Source of the DNA: JBCDBL01 sp039183635
GTDB taxonomy: Bacteria > Pseudomonadota > Alphaproteobacteria > Caulobacterales > Parvularculaceae
Assembly (NCBI GenBank): GCA_039183635.1
Contig: JBCDBL010000035.1
Coordinates: 1-33,654, forward strand
Direction: 5' to 3'
Length of the DNA stretch: 33,654 nucleotides
Shown here: positions 14,909 to 23,194 of the stretch, piece after piece
Layout of the letters: every line of letters begins with the position of its first letter
How positions within the stretch are numbered: position 1 is the stretch's first letter
Program-made: the position numbers and the translations under genes
The notes under the pieces: generated by a model
The model's database searches: none
Told to the model about the DNA's origin: nothing
What the model saw: only the letters and a program-made list of their open reading frames with translations

Positions 14909-17653
14909 TTAAAAGAAGAGCCCGGCGCTGGATGAGCCGCCGCCGCCAGCGGACAAGCGCGCCAAACCCGCCTGGTAATTTGACAACTGAGCCAGCACCG
15001 CAGGGGAGGCCTGTCCGCCGCCGGTTCCATTACCTTCCAGCAAAGCTTTCAAGGCCGGGTCTGTGTTGATCTCGCGGTGGGCGCGGGTGATCACCAACAT
15101 AGCGTCTCCCAACAGTGCTGCAGCGGCTTCGGCGTCTTTTTTATCCAACAAGGACAAACCGTCCGTGACGCCCAGCGCATAGGTTTTTATTTCATCGCCA
15201 TCTTCATCATCGTCTGTATCAAGAACGCTGAACCCATCATCGAAAACAACGCCTGGCGTCAGACCGAGCCCGGCCAATGCGTCACGATCCCCTTCCCCGC
15301 GGAACAGTTCGATTTTTACGCCCTCTTTCGGCGTGATGCGCAATTTATCGATCCCGCCGCCTTTTTTGACGTCCGCATCGCCGTTCAACAAAAGCAGGTT
15401 ATCGATCTTAAAGGCAAGCTGGCGCATGGATTCGCCCGCTTCGATTTTGACTTTGCGTTTCGTCCCGCCATCGACGGAGACATAGAAGAAATCTCCCTCC
15501 CGGACCGAGGTGCCGCGAATAACGCTGTTGTCCGGCGTATAGATGGCCTTGCCTGTGGGAAGCCCAAGAAGATCGAGAACGGAAGACCCGTTGGCCGCCA
15601 CCTCGATGGACGCAGGCTTCGCGACGCCCTCGCGGCCCGTATATTGATACGCCCATTGAAGGTTGCCGGAGCTGTCAAGCTCCGCGAGGAAGCCGTCCGT
15701 ACCCGTGGGAGGCGTTCCGGAGCCCGCAAGGTCGCCGCGGGTTTGACCGGCGACGTACAACGTCCCGCCGTTCACCGCAATGCTGGCGGCGCGATCCTCT
15801 TCGGCTGTGCCGATGTAAGAGATGAAATTCGTGGTCGCCGTCGCGCCATTGTCCGTGAGCTTTAGGACAAACCCGTCATCGCCCCCGGAGGCGGCGTTCG
15901 CGATCGGCGCCGACAAAGATCCGTTTTTGCTGTAGCCGCTGACGTAAACGTCGCTTCCGTCCACAACGATGTCGCCAAAGGTCCCGCCGTCGAGATCGCC
16001 AAGGTTCACTTCCCATAAAGCGGCGGAGGCCTGATCGGCGCCGTCATATTTGCGAATGACGCCCTCGCCGTCCTCTACGGAGCCGACGATCAGGCCGCCG
16101 TCCGAAGCAACCGCGACGGACACGGCGCGGTCCGCCGTCGCCCCGCCGATCTGGCGTTCGTAGGTGAGCGCCCCGTCCCTGTCGAGGGCGATGACATAAC
16201 CGTCGCCGGCGCCGCCATAGGTTTGCGCGCTGGACAAGCGGGCCTGTGTGCGGCCGACCACATAAACCTCGCCGTTCGCCCCCGTCGCAAGACCGAAAGC
16301 CTCGTCGTCCGCTGTCGGCGCTTTTTGGTAGGTCCAAAGCGCTTCGCCGTTCTCAGCGTATTTCGCAACAAAGCTGTCCTTGCCGCCGCCGATGGCGTTG
16401 TCCGTCAAATCGCCTGTCACGCTGCCGGCGACAATCACATTGTCGTCGCTGTCCACCGCCACCGCAAACCCGTCGGCGGAGCCGTTCGAGCCCAAAAGCT
16501 GGGTCCAGACGAGATTGCCTGTGGAATCGTATTTGGACAGGAAGACGTCGCTTTCGTTTTTGAGAATGCCGCCGCCAATATCGCCTTCGGTGGTTCCGAC
16601 CGTGTAAAGATTGCCTTCGCTGTCGATGGCGCTGTCGGTGATGACGACCGGCAAGGCGGTCTCGGAGGTGATTTGAATATCGTTGAAGAGCGTTTTCGTT
16701 TCCGTCTCGCCTTCGGCCTCAATCCGCGTTGTAAAAACCGTGTTCGGCGCGCCGGAGGCGAGGTCGTCAAGCTTGATCACCTGACCTGCGACGCTGTCGC
16801 CTGTACCGGACACGCCGGCGAGATAGACGGCGGGTTCCGACACCGCGGCGGTGAAGCGCACTTGCTCCGTTGAGGCGCCGGTAATCTTCAGCCCGAAATT
16901 CGTCCCTGCGATAACGCCGTCTTCATCCTCCTCGCCGATTTTCTCCCGCGAGAACCGGGTGAGGAGGCCTGCGCTTTCAAGTTTAGTATTAAAGTAACTG
17001 ACGAGACTATCGAGGTTCAAGGGTCCTGACACTTCGCTCAGGTCAAAATCAACCTGGACGGTTTCATTCGCTCTTTCAGCTATCAGCGAGAACTGCTCTG
17101 TACCCGTTAAACCGGGAACGGGATCATCGAACGCGGTCGTCACCACGGCGCGCGTTTGATATTCCGACACATAGCGCTGAACACCCGCGTCGCTTTCGGC
17201 TTTCTTGCGCTCTTCTGCGAACAGCACTTGCAGTTGATCAAACTGCGATGCGCTTAAAAACGCACGCGCCTCTTCGAGGCCGGTCTGAAATTGCTTGTCG
17301 AGGCCCGTCAGGCGAAAAGCGCTCGTTGTGTTGTCCGCCGCAAAATCGGCAATCGCCTTCAGGCGATCGAGCGCCACATACATGGTGAACAATTTGGCGT
17401 CGTCGGGCGTTGCGTCCTCATAGAGCTCCACGCTGTCATCGACAAAACTTCTGCCTGACAACGCCCGGGCGCGTTCCTCTTCCTCGGTTTGCCGTTCAGC
17501 GTTCACAGACCAGGGCGGCTCAATGCCCGCCTGCTCCGTGGCCGAGGGCTGTCGCGGGCCGATAAAAGACGAGCCGGCGCCAGAGCGCACCGCCGACAGC
17601 GAGGCTTGCGCGCTGTAAAAACTCGACAGCAATGAAAAGTCAAAACCGGCCAT
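14909..17653 (-). CDS. FlaEY-like beta-propeller protein with hook-associated-like C-terminus
   Basis: 914 residues from the ATG at 17653 (GGAGAAGG lies upstream; the in-frame ATG at 17683 would place that binding site inside the gene). The start AGFDFSLLSSFYSAQASLS has no signal peptide and resembles a secreted axial protein. Residues about 60-180 are helical. Residues about 330-680 hold about six SBBP-type propeller blades with recurring units such as DSDDNVIVAGSVTGD, DGSDVYVSGYSKNG and DSSGNLQWAYQYTG. Residues about 690-914 resemble FliD/flagellin-like segments (TSVREGDFFYVSVDGG, then LRITPKEGVKIELFRG and DALAGLGLTPGVV). Size, domain types and flagellar context recall Caulobacter FlaEY, a flagellar protein needed for proper flagellin assembly. 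The symbol is withheld because this was judged by eye. Confidence 0.7.
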   Translation of the reverse strand: MAGFDFSLLSSFYSAQASLSAVRSGAGSSFIGPRQPSATEQAGIEPPWSVNAERQTEEEERARALSGRSFVDDSVELYEDATPDDAKLFTMYVALDRLKAIADFAADNTTSAFRLTGLDKQFQTGLEEARAFLSASQFDQLQVLFAEERKKAESDAGVQRYVSEYQTRAVVTTAFDDPVPGLTGTEQFSLIAERANETVQVDFDLSEVSGPLNLDSLVSYFNTKLESAGLLTRFSREKIGEEDEDGVIAGTNFGLKITGASTEQVRFTAAVSEPAVYLAGVSGTGDSVAGQVIKLDDLASGAPNTVFTTRIEAEGETETKTLFNDIQITSETALPVVITDSAIDSEGNLYTVGTTEGDIGGGILKNESDVFLSKYDSTGNLVWTQLLGSNGSADGFAVAVDSDDNVIVAGSVTGDLTDNAIGGGKDSFVAKYAENGEALWTYQKAPTADDEAFGLATGANGEVYVVGRTQARLSSAQTYGGAGDGYVIALDRDGALTYERQIGGATADRAVSVAVASDGGLIVGSVEDGEGVIRKYDGADQASAALWEVNLGDLDGGTFGDIVVDGSDVYVSGYSKNGSLSAPIANAASGGDDGFVLKLTDNGATATTNFISYIGTAEEDRAASIAVNGGTLYVAGQTRGDLAGSGTPPTGTDGFLAELDSSGNLQWAYQYTGREGVAKPASIEVAANGSSVLDLLGLPTGKAIYTPDNSVIRGTSVREGDFFYVSVDGGTKRKVKIEAGESMRQLAFKIDNLLLLNGDADVKKGGGIDKLRITPKEGVKIELFRGEGDRDALAGLGLTPGVVFDDGFSVLDTDDDEDGDEIKTYALGVTDGLSLLDKKDAEAAAALLGDAMLVITRAHREINTDPALKALLEGNGTGGGQASPAVLAQLSNYQAGLARLSAGGGGSSSAGLFF

Positions 17654-17806
17654 CGTCAGAACCTTCTCCGGGCGATATCCCATAGTGCCCGGAGAAGAGG
17701 TAACATTCCGTTTACAGGTCGCGGGAAGAGGTGTTCAGATGCGGCCGTTTGTGGTTCAATATAACACGATAGCGCGTGTAATTTCAGCGGTGCGTAGCGG
17801 GGTTTT

Positions 17807-18748
17807 ATGCAGACCAACGAAGAAGGCGTTAACCTTATCAAGACCTTTGAAGGTCTTGAACTTGAGGCCTATGAGGACATCGCCGGCATTCTCACCATCG
17901 GCTACGGCCATACGTCCGTTGCGGGGCCCCCTCGCGTTGAAGAGGGCATGCGCATCGACGAGCCGGAGGCCGAAGCGATCCTCCGTAAGGACCTCAAGAA
18001 ATTTGAGCGCGGTGTCGAGCAGGCGGTTAAAGTCGACGTTAATCCCAATGAATTCAGCGCCCTTGTCTCGTTCGCATTCAATGTGGGCCTTGGCGCGCTG
18101 AAATCCTCAACGGCTTTAAAACGGCTGAATAAGGGCGAGCGCCTGGGCGCCGCAGACGCCCTGATGTGGTGGAACAAAGCCACCGTGAACGGTCGCAAAC
18201 AGGAAGTGGCGGGCCTGACCCGGCGACGCGCTGCGGAGCGCGCCCTGTTCCTAAAACCGCACGACCAGGTTCCAGCGCCCAAAAGCGACCCGATTGAAGA
18301 GAACACCCGCATCCAGGCTGAAGAAGGCGGACCGCGGCGTGAAAACCTTCTGGAAAGCCGCACCATCCAGGGCGCCGGGGTCGCTGGCGCGGCGGGCGTG
18401 GGCGCGGCCGCCCTTGGCCAGGATCAGGCCCGGGAAATGAATGAAATGCGTGCGGCGGAGGAGGCCGGCGAACCTCTCCCCGCCCCGGAACCGGAAGAAC
18501 CTCTCGTCCCGCTTCCCGGCGGAACCGAGCCCCGGGGCGCGGAGGATGCGGCAGAGCCTGCCGCGCCGACACCGGCTAATGAGATGACAGAGGAAGTCAT
18601 CGTCGACCCGGCGCCCTCCGTCGACATGGAAGAGGTCTTCAACGATATCTATGTCCAGCTGTATGTCGCCTTCGGCGTCATCATCTTCTTCGCGGTCCTG
18701 TACATTATTTTTGCGCGTACGGACGACTGGCGCAAAGGCAAGCGCTAA
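17807..18748 (+). CDS. GH24 (T4-type) lysozyme with C-terminal membrane anchor
   Basis: A 313-residue protein. Residues 1-150 are a T4-lysozyme-like GH24 domain: Glu15 (FEGL), Asp24 (YEDIAG) and Thr30 (LTIGYGHT) have the same 9- and 6-residue spacing as Glu11-Asp20-Thr26 of T4 lysozyme. NEFSALVSFAFNVGLGALKSSTAL and LTRRRAAERALF are also typical. Residues about 155-270 are a disordered Ala/Pro/Glu linker. A single membrane segment follows at about 281-303 (LYVAFGVIIFFAVLYIIFA) with a basic tail RKGKR. There is no signal peptide. Unlike phage endolysins it stands alone beside flagellar genes, so I infer a cell-wall-opening role, possibly for flagellum passage; this is not proven. Confidence 0.82.
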   Translation: MQTNEEGVNLIKTFEGLELEAYEDIAGILTIGYGHTSVAGPPRVEEGMRIDEPEAEAILRKDLKKFERGVEQAVKVDVNPNEFSALVSFAFNVGLGALKSSTALKRLNKGERLGAADALMWWNKATVNGRKQEVAGLTRRRAAERALFLKPHDQVPAPKSDPIEENTRIQAEEGGPRRENLLESRTIQGAGVAGAAGVGAAALGQDQAREMNEMRAAEEAGEPLPAPEPEEPLVPLPGGTEPRGAEDAAEPAAPTPANEMTEEVIVDPAPSVDMEEVFNDIYVQLYVAFGVIIFFAVLYIIFARTDDWRKGKR

Positions 18749-18795
18749 GGCTTTAGGGCGCATCGCCGATAAGCGAACAAGTCGCGTATAAGGCG

Positions 18796-19326
18796 TCAGA
18801 TCCTGAAATCCTTGGCCAAAAGGCCGTAAAACAAGCTGTCGCACCAGGCGCCTTCGGTCCAGTGCGTTTCCCGGTGACGCCCGTCCAGAGCGAAGCCGAG
18901 TTCTGCGAAAAGCTTTTGCTTAGAGGCGTCGAAATCGTAAATCTCCGCCCAGATACGGTGCAGGTTTTGCTCATCAAATCCATATCGCAGCAAAATTCGC
19001 GCAGCGTCTGGAGCGAACTTTTCATCAATATAAAGATTGTCCGCGCCTATATAGATCGAAAAATCCGCACTTGCGTTCACGCGATCGATATAACAAAGCC
19101 CGCACGCGCCCAGGAGACGGCCCGTCCCCTTTTCCTCAATAGCGAACATAATGACCCGAGGGTCGGCAAGGACCACGGCGTCATACCATTTACGTTGTTT
19201 AACCGAAGAGATTTCCTCCGTCTCGCGGAAGAAACGACGAAACTCCGGACGATTGCGCCAGGCGCGTAAATGTTCCAGATCCTCAGGCTCGATCGCCCGT
19301 AACGCAGTCGTCACACCGGTCAGCAT
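18796..19326 (-). CDS. GNAT acetyltransferase of the sugar operon (PseH/FlmH/SpsD-like)
   Basis: A 176-residue RimJ/RimL-type GNAT: TALRAIEPEDLEHLRAWRNRPEFRRFF start, GTGRLLGACGLCYIDRVNASADFSIYIG core and the C-terminal YDFDASKQKLFAELGF acceptor region. Enzymes of this kind acetylate the 4-amino sugar in pseudaminic or legionaminic acid synthesis (PseH, SpsD). It is the last gene of the minus-strand operon; its ATG overlaps the NeuB-type gene stop by one base (TAATG), so translation is coupled. The exact substrate is inferred from context only. Confidence 0.82.
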   Translation of the reverse strand: MLTGVTTALRAIEPEDLEHLRAWRNRPEFRRFFRETEEISSVKQRKWYDAVVLADPRVIMFAIEEKGTGRLLGACGLCYIDRVNASADFSIYIGADNLYIDEKFAPDAARILLRYGFDEQNLHRIWAEIYDFDASKQKLFAELGFALDGRHRETHWTEGAWCDSLFYGLLAKDFRI

Positions 19327-20402
19327 TAAACGAAATCCTCATTGTAAAGCGCATCTCCGGCGTCTTTGGCTTTTGAAAGCGTACGCCCGACGATATCCGC
19401 CATATGATAGGGTTTGTACGCCCCGGCGGGAACAGGGCGCAAGACCTCAAGATCTGCAGCCGCCACAACTTCACCGGTCGTCATATCGCGTTTGAGGCGC
19501 AAAGCGCGCTGCTGGACGACGACGGATTCTTTCTCGTTCGGCTCGATGCGTTTAACGCCGTCGCCAAGGGCGTCCTCCAGCTCCCGTGTGCGCGCGACCA
19601 TTTCAGCCCATGTAGTCGGGTTCATGGAAAACCCATGGTCAGGACCGTCGCGGTCGTTATCATCGGTAAAATGCTTCTCCACCGCCCGTGCGCCCAGCGC
19701 CACAGCGCCAAGCACTGCGGCATGCCCAGGCGTATGGTCCGACAAGCCCAGCGGCAATCCTGGCCAACGATCGGCGAAGGTTTTCAGAACGTTCAAGTTA
19801 ACGGCGGCGAAATTGTCATGGCTGCCGGTGTAATTCGTATTACACTGCATAAGGCACAATTGACGCGTCTTCGACAATGCGGCCTCAACGGCGCGCTCCA
19901 CATCCGCCATATCGCCTGCGCCGGTGGCGAGAAAGACAGGCTTGCCCTGATCCGCCACGACAGAAATGAAGTCCGTCCACGTTAAATCGCCGGAGCCGAT
20001 TTTAAAGGCTTGCAACCGCGGGGCGAACGTTTCGACGGCGGCGACATCATAGGGCGTCGTCATAAAGTCGACGCCAGCCTTATCGGCTTCGGCGATCAAA
20101 TCTTCCGTCCACTCCCGTGGAGTTTGGTACTGTTCATAAATTTCGTAAACGGATTTTTTCCAGGACGCCTGGTGGGCGATTTGGCCGCCCAGATGTTTAA
20201 AACCGTAATCGGAGACGATGTCTTTCGCCAGAAAATGCTGAAACTTTGCGCAGTCGGCCCCCGCCTCCTTACAAAGCCAGATAAGATCCTTCGCCCGGGA
20301 CAACTCCCCGTCATGGCTGGACGCGATATCGGCTATGAAATAGGTGGGCTGATCAAGGGCGACCGTGCGGGCGCCCACATTAAACTGTGCATCATAGGGC
20401 AT
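19326..20402 (-). CDS. NeuB-family nonulosonic acid synthase (SpsE/PseI-like)
   Basis: 358 residues from the ATG at 20402, chosen for AAGGAG 9 bases upstream. The longer frame to 20531 begins with a low-complexity Arg stretch that overlaps the RmlD-type gene and is unlikely. The TIM-barrel synthase shows YFIADIASSHDGELSRA, CKEAGADCAKFQHF, FKIGSGDLTW and ARAVEKHFTDDNDRDGPDHG. A C-terminal SAF (antifreeze-like) domain spans about 290-358. NeuB-type enzymes condense phosphoenolpyruvate with a 6-carbon amino sugar to give a 9-carbon sialic-type acid. Whether the product is pseudaminic, legionaminic or another acid cannot be told from sequence alone. It overlaps the upstream gene by 11 bases. Confidence 0.9.
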   Translation of the reverse strand: MPYDAQFNVGARTVALDQPTYFIADIASSHDGELSRAKDLIWLCKEAGADCAKFQHFLAKDIVSDYGFKHLGGQIAHQASWKKSVYEIYEQYQTPREWTEDLIAEADKAGVDFMTTPYDVAAVETFAPRLQAFKIGSGDLTWTDFISVVADQGKPVFLATGAGDMADVERAVEAALSKTRQLCLMQCNTNYTGSHDNFAAVNLNVLKTFADRWPGLPLGLSDHTPGHAAVLGAVALGARAVEKHFTDDNDRDGPDHGFSMNPTTWAEMVARTRELEDALGDGVKRIEPNEKESVVVQQRALRLKRDMTTGEVVAAADLEVLRPVPAGAYKPYHMADIVGRTLSKAKDAGDALYNEDFV

Positions 20403-21300
20403 GAACTTGTTCTCCTTGAACGGCGCAGTCAGCCTTCGGCGTCCTGCCGCATTGCAACGCCAGCGCCGCCGCCGTCTCCCGCACGGTCGGCAGGCGCCGG
20501 CCAAGCATGTTTTCCGCTTTCGCAACATCAAGGCCGCAACTGTCCGCCCGCGGGGTCGACAAGCTTTTCACCGAGGCGTCCTCGGCCCAGTCAAGGGCGA
20601 TCCCTTGAGTCTCGGCAAGGGCGACGACGAAGTCTTTTTTGCTCGCCGCCTCCCGGGCCGCAACATTATAGAGCCCTGCCGCATCGCGCTCGACAAGATC
20701 AATCATCGCCGCTGCGGCCGTCGCCGCATCAACTGTGGAGGTGTAGTAATCGGTGAACAAATTTAGAGGCTTCCGATTTTCAAGGGCGTCAAACGCCCAT
20801 TCGGCGAATGTCGGCCGCCCCGCCCAGCCGCGCGCGCCTGTGATATTCGTCCGCATAACAAAAGCACCCGGCACGCAGGCGGCGAACGCCTCGCCGGCAT
20901 GTTTTGTACGCGCATAATGGTTCAGCACCATCACCGGAAACCGTTCGTCATGCAGCCGAGAGCCATCGCCGGCGTAAAAATGATCCGTAGAGATTTGCAC
21001 AAGTTTTGTTTTACGGCCCTTGCAAACGCCGGTTAAAACTTCCGGCAACGCCGCATTTAAAGCAAATGCGCCAGGCGGGTTCGCTTCACAGGCGTCCAAA
21101 GACGTTATGGCGGCGGCGTTTACGACAACATCCGCCCGCACATCGCCAAGGACAGTGCGCGCCTGCCGGGGATCTGAAAGGTCAGCGTCAATATCGGCGT
21201 TCTTGCGCGCACACCCCACCGCCGACACGCCGCGCCGGGCGAGGGCCTTCAGCACGGCCTGGCCGAACAGGCCGGTCGCACCAAGGACCAGCCACGTCAT
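20392..21300 (-). CDS. RmlD-type NAD(P)-dependent sugar reductase
   Basis: A 302-residue extended SDR. GATGLFG (residues 7-13) is the dinucleotide-binding motif, VVNAAAITSLDACEANP and the catalytic pair in YARTKHAGE (YxxxK) follow, and QISTDHFYAGDG resembles RmlD. RmlD reduces dTDP-4-keto-rhamnose, but the context (NeuB, SpsF, GNAT) suggests a related reductase acting on an amino-sugar precursor, like SpsK of the Bacillus sps operon. Its ATG overlaps the stop of the cytidylyltransferase gene (TAATG) and its end overlaps the synthase gene start. Confidence 0.85.
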   Translation of the reverse strand: MTWLVLGATGLFGQAVLKALARRGVSAVGCARKNADIDADLSDPRQARTVLGDVRADVVVNAAAITSLDACEANPPGAFALNAALPEVLTGVCKGRKTKLVQISTDHFYAGDGSRLHDERFPVMVLNHYARTKHAGEAFAACVPGAFVMRTNITGARGWAGRPTFAEWAFDALENRKPLNLFTDYYTSTVDAATAAAAMIDLVERDAAGLYNVAAREAASKKDFVVALAETQGIALDWAEDASVKSLSTPRADSCGLDVAKAENMLGRRLPTVRETAAALALQCGRTPKADCAVQGEQVHAL

Positions 21301-22094
21301 TACGCCGCCTCCAGACGTTGGGGCGCAGAGACGATATCTGCTTGCTCGCCGGCGCCGATGCGTGCAGCGTCGACGCGCCCTGCATTCATATCCGCAATAT
21401 CCGGACGGCGCAGAACCAGCGCCATAATGTCAGCCGCATGCGCCGTATCGGCGGCGGGCCCGAGCGTGTCAAAGACAGACCGGGCGAAAAGCAGGTCTTC
21501 TTTGTAATCAAGGGTCCACCGCTGATCAGCTGCAAGCCCTCCTGGCCCGACAAGACTCGCCTTGCGCACGCTGTCACGGGTGCGGATCCAGGGCGTGACA
21601 TGTTCCCGTTCATAATCTGACGTTGCGTTTTTTTCAGCACTATACAGAAGGTCGCTTGAAAAAAGGTCGCAATCAAGGCCGTGGGGCCAGCTTGGCGGCA
21701 TGTTGTTGCACGTATAATCTGCGCCTGTCTGCTCGGCGTAGGCGATAACCCTGTCGCATATGGCAGGGTCGATAAAGGGGCAATCGCTGGTGATCCTCAT
21801 CACACGCGCAGCCCCTACGGACCGCGCGGCCGCAGCGTAACGGGCGAGCACATCGGTTTCAGAACCGCGAAACACAACGGCCCCGGCGCGCGCCGCTTCA
21901 GCGGCGACAGGATCGTTTTCAACACCTTTGGGTACGGCGCAGACAACCACGTCAGCCGCGTCAATACGGCGACAGCGGACCAGACAGCGCGCCAGCGCCG
22001 TGCGCCCGGCAAGATCCATCAAAACCTTGTCCGGCAGACGGGTTGACCCCCGGCGCGCCTGGACGATAACGGCGGTGCGCGGTCGCTCAGCCAT
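21300..22094 (-). CDS. SpsF-type cytidylyltransferase
   Basis: A 264-residue nucleotidyltransferase. The N-terminal binding loop is VIVQARRGSTRLPDKVL (about 9-25), followed by RITSDCPFIDPAICDRVI and CNNMPPSWPHGLDCDL, the pattern of SpsF/KdsB-like enzymes. It likely activates the nonulosonic acid as a CMP-sugar, although SpsF is distinct from the PseF/NeuA class. The C-terminal 35 residues are Ala/Asp-rich and may be a tail. It overlaps the upstream glycosyltransferase gene by 8 bases and the reductase by one. Confidence 0.88.
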   Translation of the reverse strand: MAERPRTAVIVQARRGSTRLPDKVLMDLAGRTALARCLVRCRRIDAADVVVCAVPKGVENDPVAAEAARAGAVVFRGSETDVLARYAAAARSVGAARVMRITSDCPFIDPAICDRVIAYAEQTGADYTCNNMPPSWPHGLDCDLFSSDLLYSAEKNATSDYEREHVTPWIRTRDSVRKASLVGPGGLAADQRWTLDYKEDLLFARSVFDTLGPAADTAHAADIMALVLRRPDIADMNAGRVDAARIGAGEQADIVSAPQRLEAA

Positions 22095-22965
22095 GGACGA
22101 CGCTCCCCGCCATACGTTTGTCTTTTAAAAGCTTCGGCAGTGTTTTCAGCAAAGTCCAAAACCGGACGCCGCCGCAGAACCAAAAGTAAGGAATAGCGCG
22201 CAGTTTGCCGGAAAACAGCGCCTTTGCGGGCCGCCACAACATATACCGCACCGTTAAGTGAAAAAACATCGAGTGCGCGCGTTCGGGATGATCAACGCAA
22301 AAAGATGCATCCATCCGTCCGTACCAGGCGAATTTTTTTGCATAACTGTCTGCTTCGCCGAAATGCGCCTGGTCGATTTTAGTGTATCCAACTCCGAAGG
22401 CGACATCTTTATGTTGAGAAAGGCGATAGTAAAAGCCGGCGTCGTCGTTTAATCCCGTTTCCTCGCGATCATATCGGACCTTATCGAACACCTTACGCCG
22501 ATAAAGCGCCGGAGACGCGCCGATCATGTTTTTACGCGGCCCAGGCTGCTGTTGAAACACAGAAAAAGCATCATTTTCCGCACACGCCCAAAAACTCGTC
22601 GGCTCAATGCAAACCCCGGCTTGAACAATATCGAAGCCGAAATGCTCCAGGTCTTCATACAGGCGTTCTAAATCGCCGGGTTTCACCCTATGGTCAGCGT
22701 CGATCATTGCAATGAAATCGTGCTCAGCCGCATCGATCCCGATCTGCCGGTCAGATGTAAGATCGCCCGCATCAGAAACGATGATTTTATCTGTATACAG
22801 CTTCGCAATATTAACCGTTTCATCGCTGGAGGCGCCATCGACGACAATCACCTCGTCAGGCGTGGCGGTTTTTAGCGCGATAAGGCACGCTTCTATCCGC
22901 GCAGCTTCGTTCTTACAGCAGACGACAGCGGAAATCCTGGGTCTTTGCGACGCCTCTTGCGACAT
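22087..22965 (-). CDS. Family 2 glycosyltransferase
   Basis: A 292-residue GT-A fold enzyme. Motifs in order: ISAVVCCKNEAARIEACL (about 11-28), DEVIVVDGASSDETVNIA, the metal-binding DADH (about 94-97), and a region with ENDAFSVFQQQPGP and GLNDDAGFYYRLS where the catalytic base is expected. The C-terminus is basic and aromatic (RAIPYFWFCGG) and may touch the membrane. It is the first gene of the five-gene sugar operon. I infer that it transfers an acetylated sugar to a surface glycan or to flagellin; donor and acceptor are unknown. Confidence 0.87.
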   Translation of the reverse strand: MSQEASQRPRISAVVCCKNEAARIEACLIALKTATPDEVIVVDGASSDETVNIAKLYTDKIIVSDAGDLTSDRQIGIDAAEHDFIAMIDADHRVKPGDLERLYEDLEHFGFDIVQAGVCIEPTSFWACAENDAFSVFQQQPGPRKNMIGASPALYRRKVFDKVRYDREETGLNDDAGFYYRLSQHKDVAFGVGYTKIDQAHFGEADSYAKKFAWYGRMDASFCVDHPERAHSMFFHLTVRYMLWRPAKALFSGKLRAIPYFWFCGGVRFWTLLKTLPKLLKDKRMAGSVVHG

Positions 22966-23194
22966 GGCCCCTCGCCTTTCTGTGTTATAAAGGCGCCCGC
23001 GCGCATCGCTTAACGGGCGTTAAGACACCTAAACACTGGCGCGAGATGTCTAAAGAAGCGTTAATAGCCGCGATCCGATTAAGCCGCAGCATGCCCACTT
23101 TTCCTTTTCACAGACAGCGTCAGAAACCATCCGTTAACCAAACGTCTTTACCACTAGCGGTTAATGACAGTTAGAAAGCGGAAGGCCTTTCAAA
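22966..23194. promoter_or_regulatory. Divergent control region of the sugar operon and pseB, rich in TTAA
   Basis: This 229-base divergent region contains at least six TTAA tetramers (near 23010, 23020, 23060, 23079, 23134 and 23160). They include CTTAACGGGCGTTAAG (an inverted repeat with a 6-base spacer) and TTAACCA. None has the 7-base CtrA spacing. Promoters for both directions must be here, but I could not assign -35/-10 boxes. Confidence 0.4.
22973..22995 (-). repeat. Hairpin at the ribosome binding region of the glycosyltransferase gene
   Basis: CGCCTTT (22973-22979) and AAAGGCG (22989-22995) pair around 9 bases, starting 8 bases upstream of the ATG. On the minus strand one arm contains the purine-rich stretch that likely binds the ribosome, so the structure could limit translation. 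Confidence 0.4.

Noticed and set aside
15077..15865. Plus-strand open frame of 262 codons
   Set aside because: Antisense to the FlaEY-like gene, whose repeats and domains are clear.
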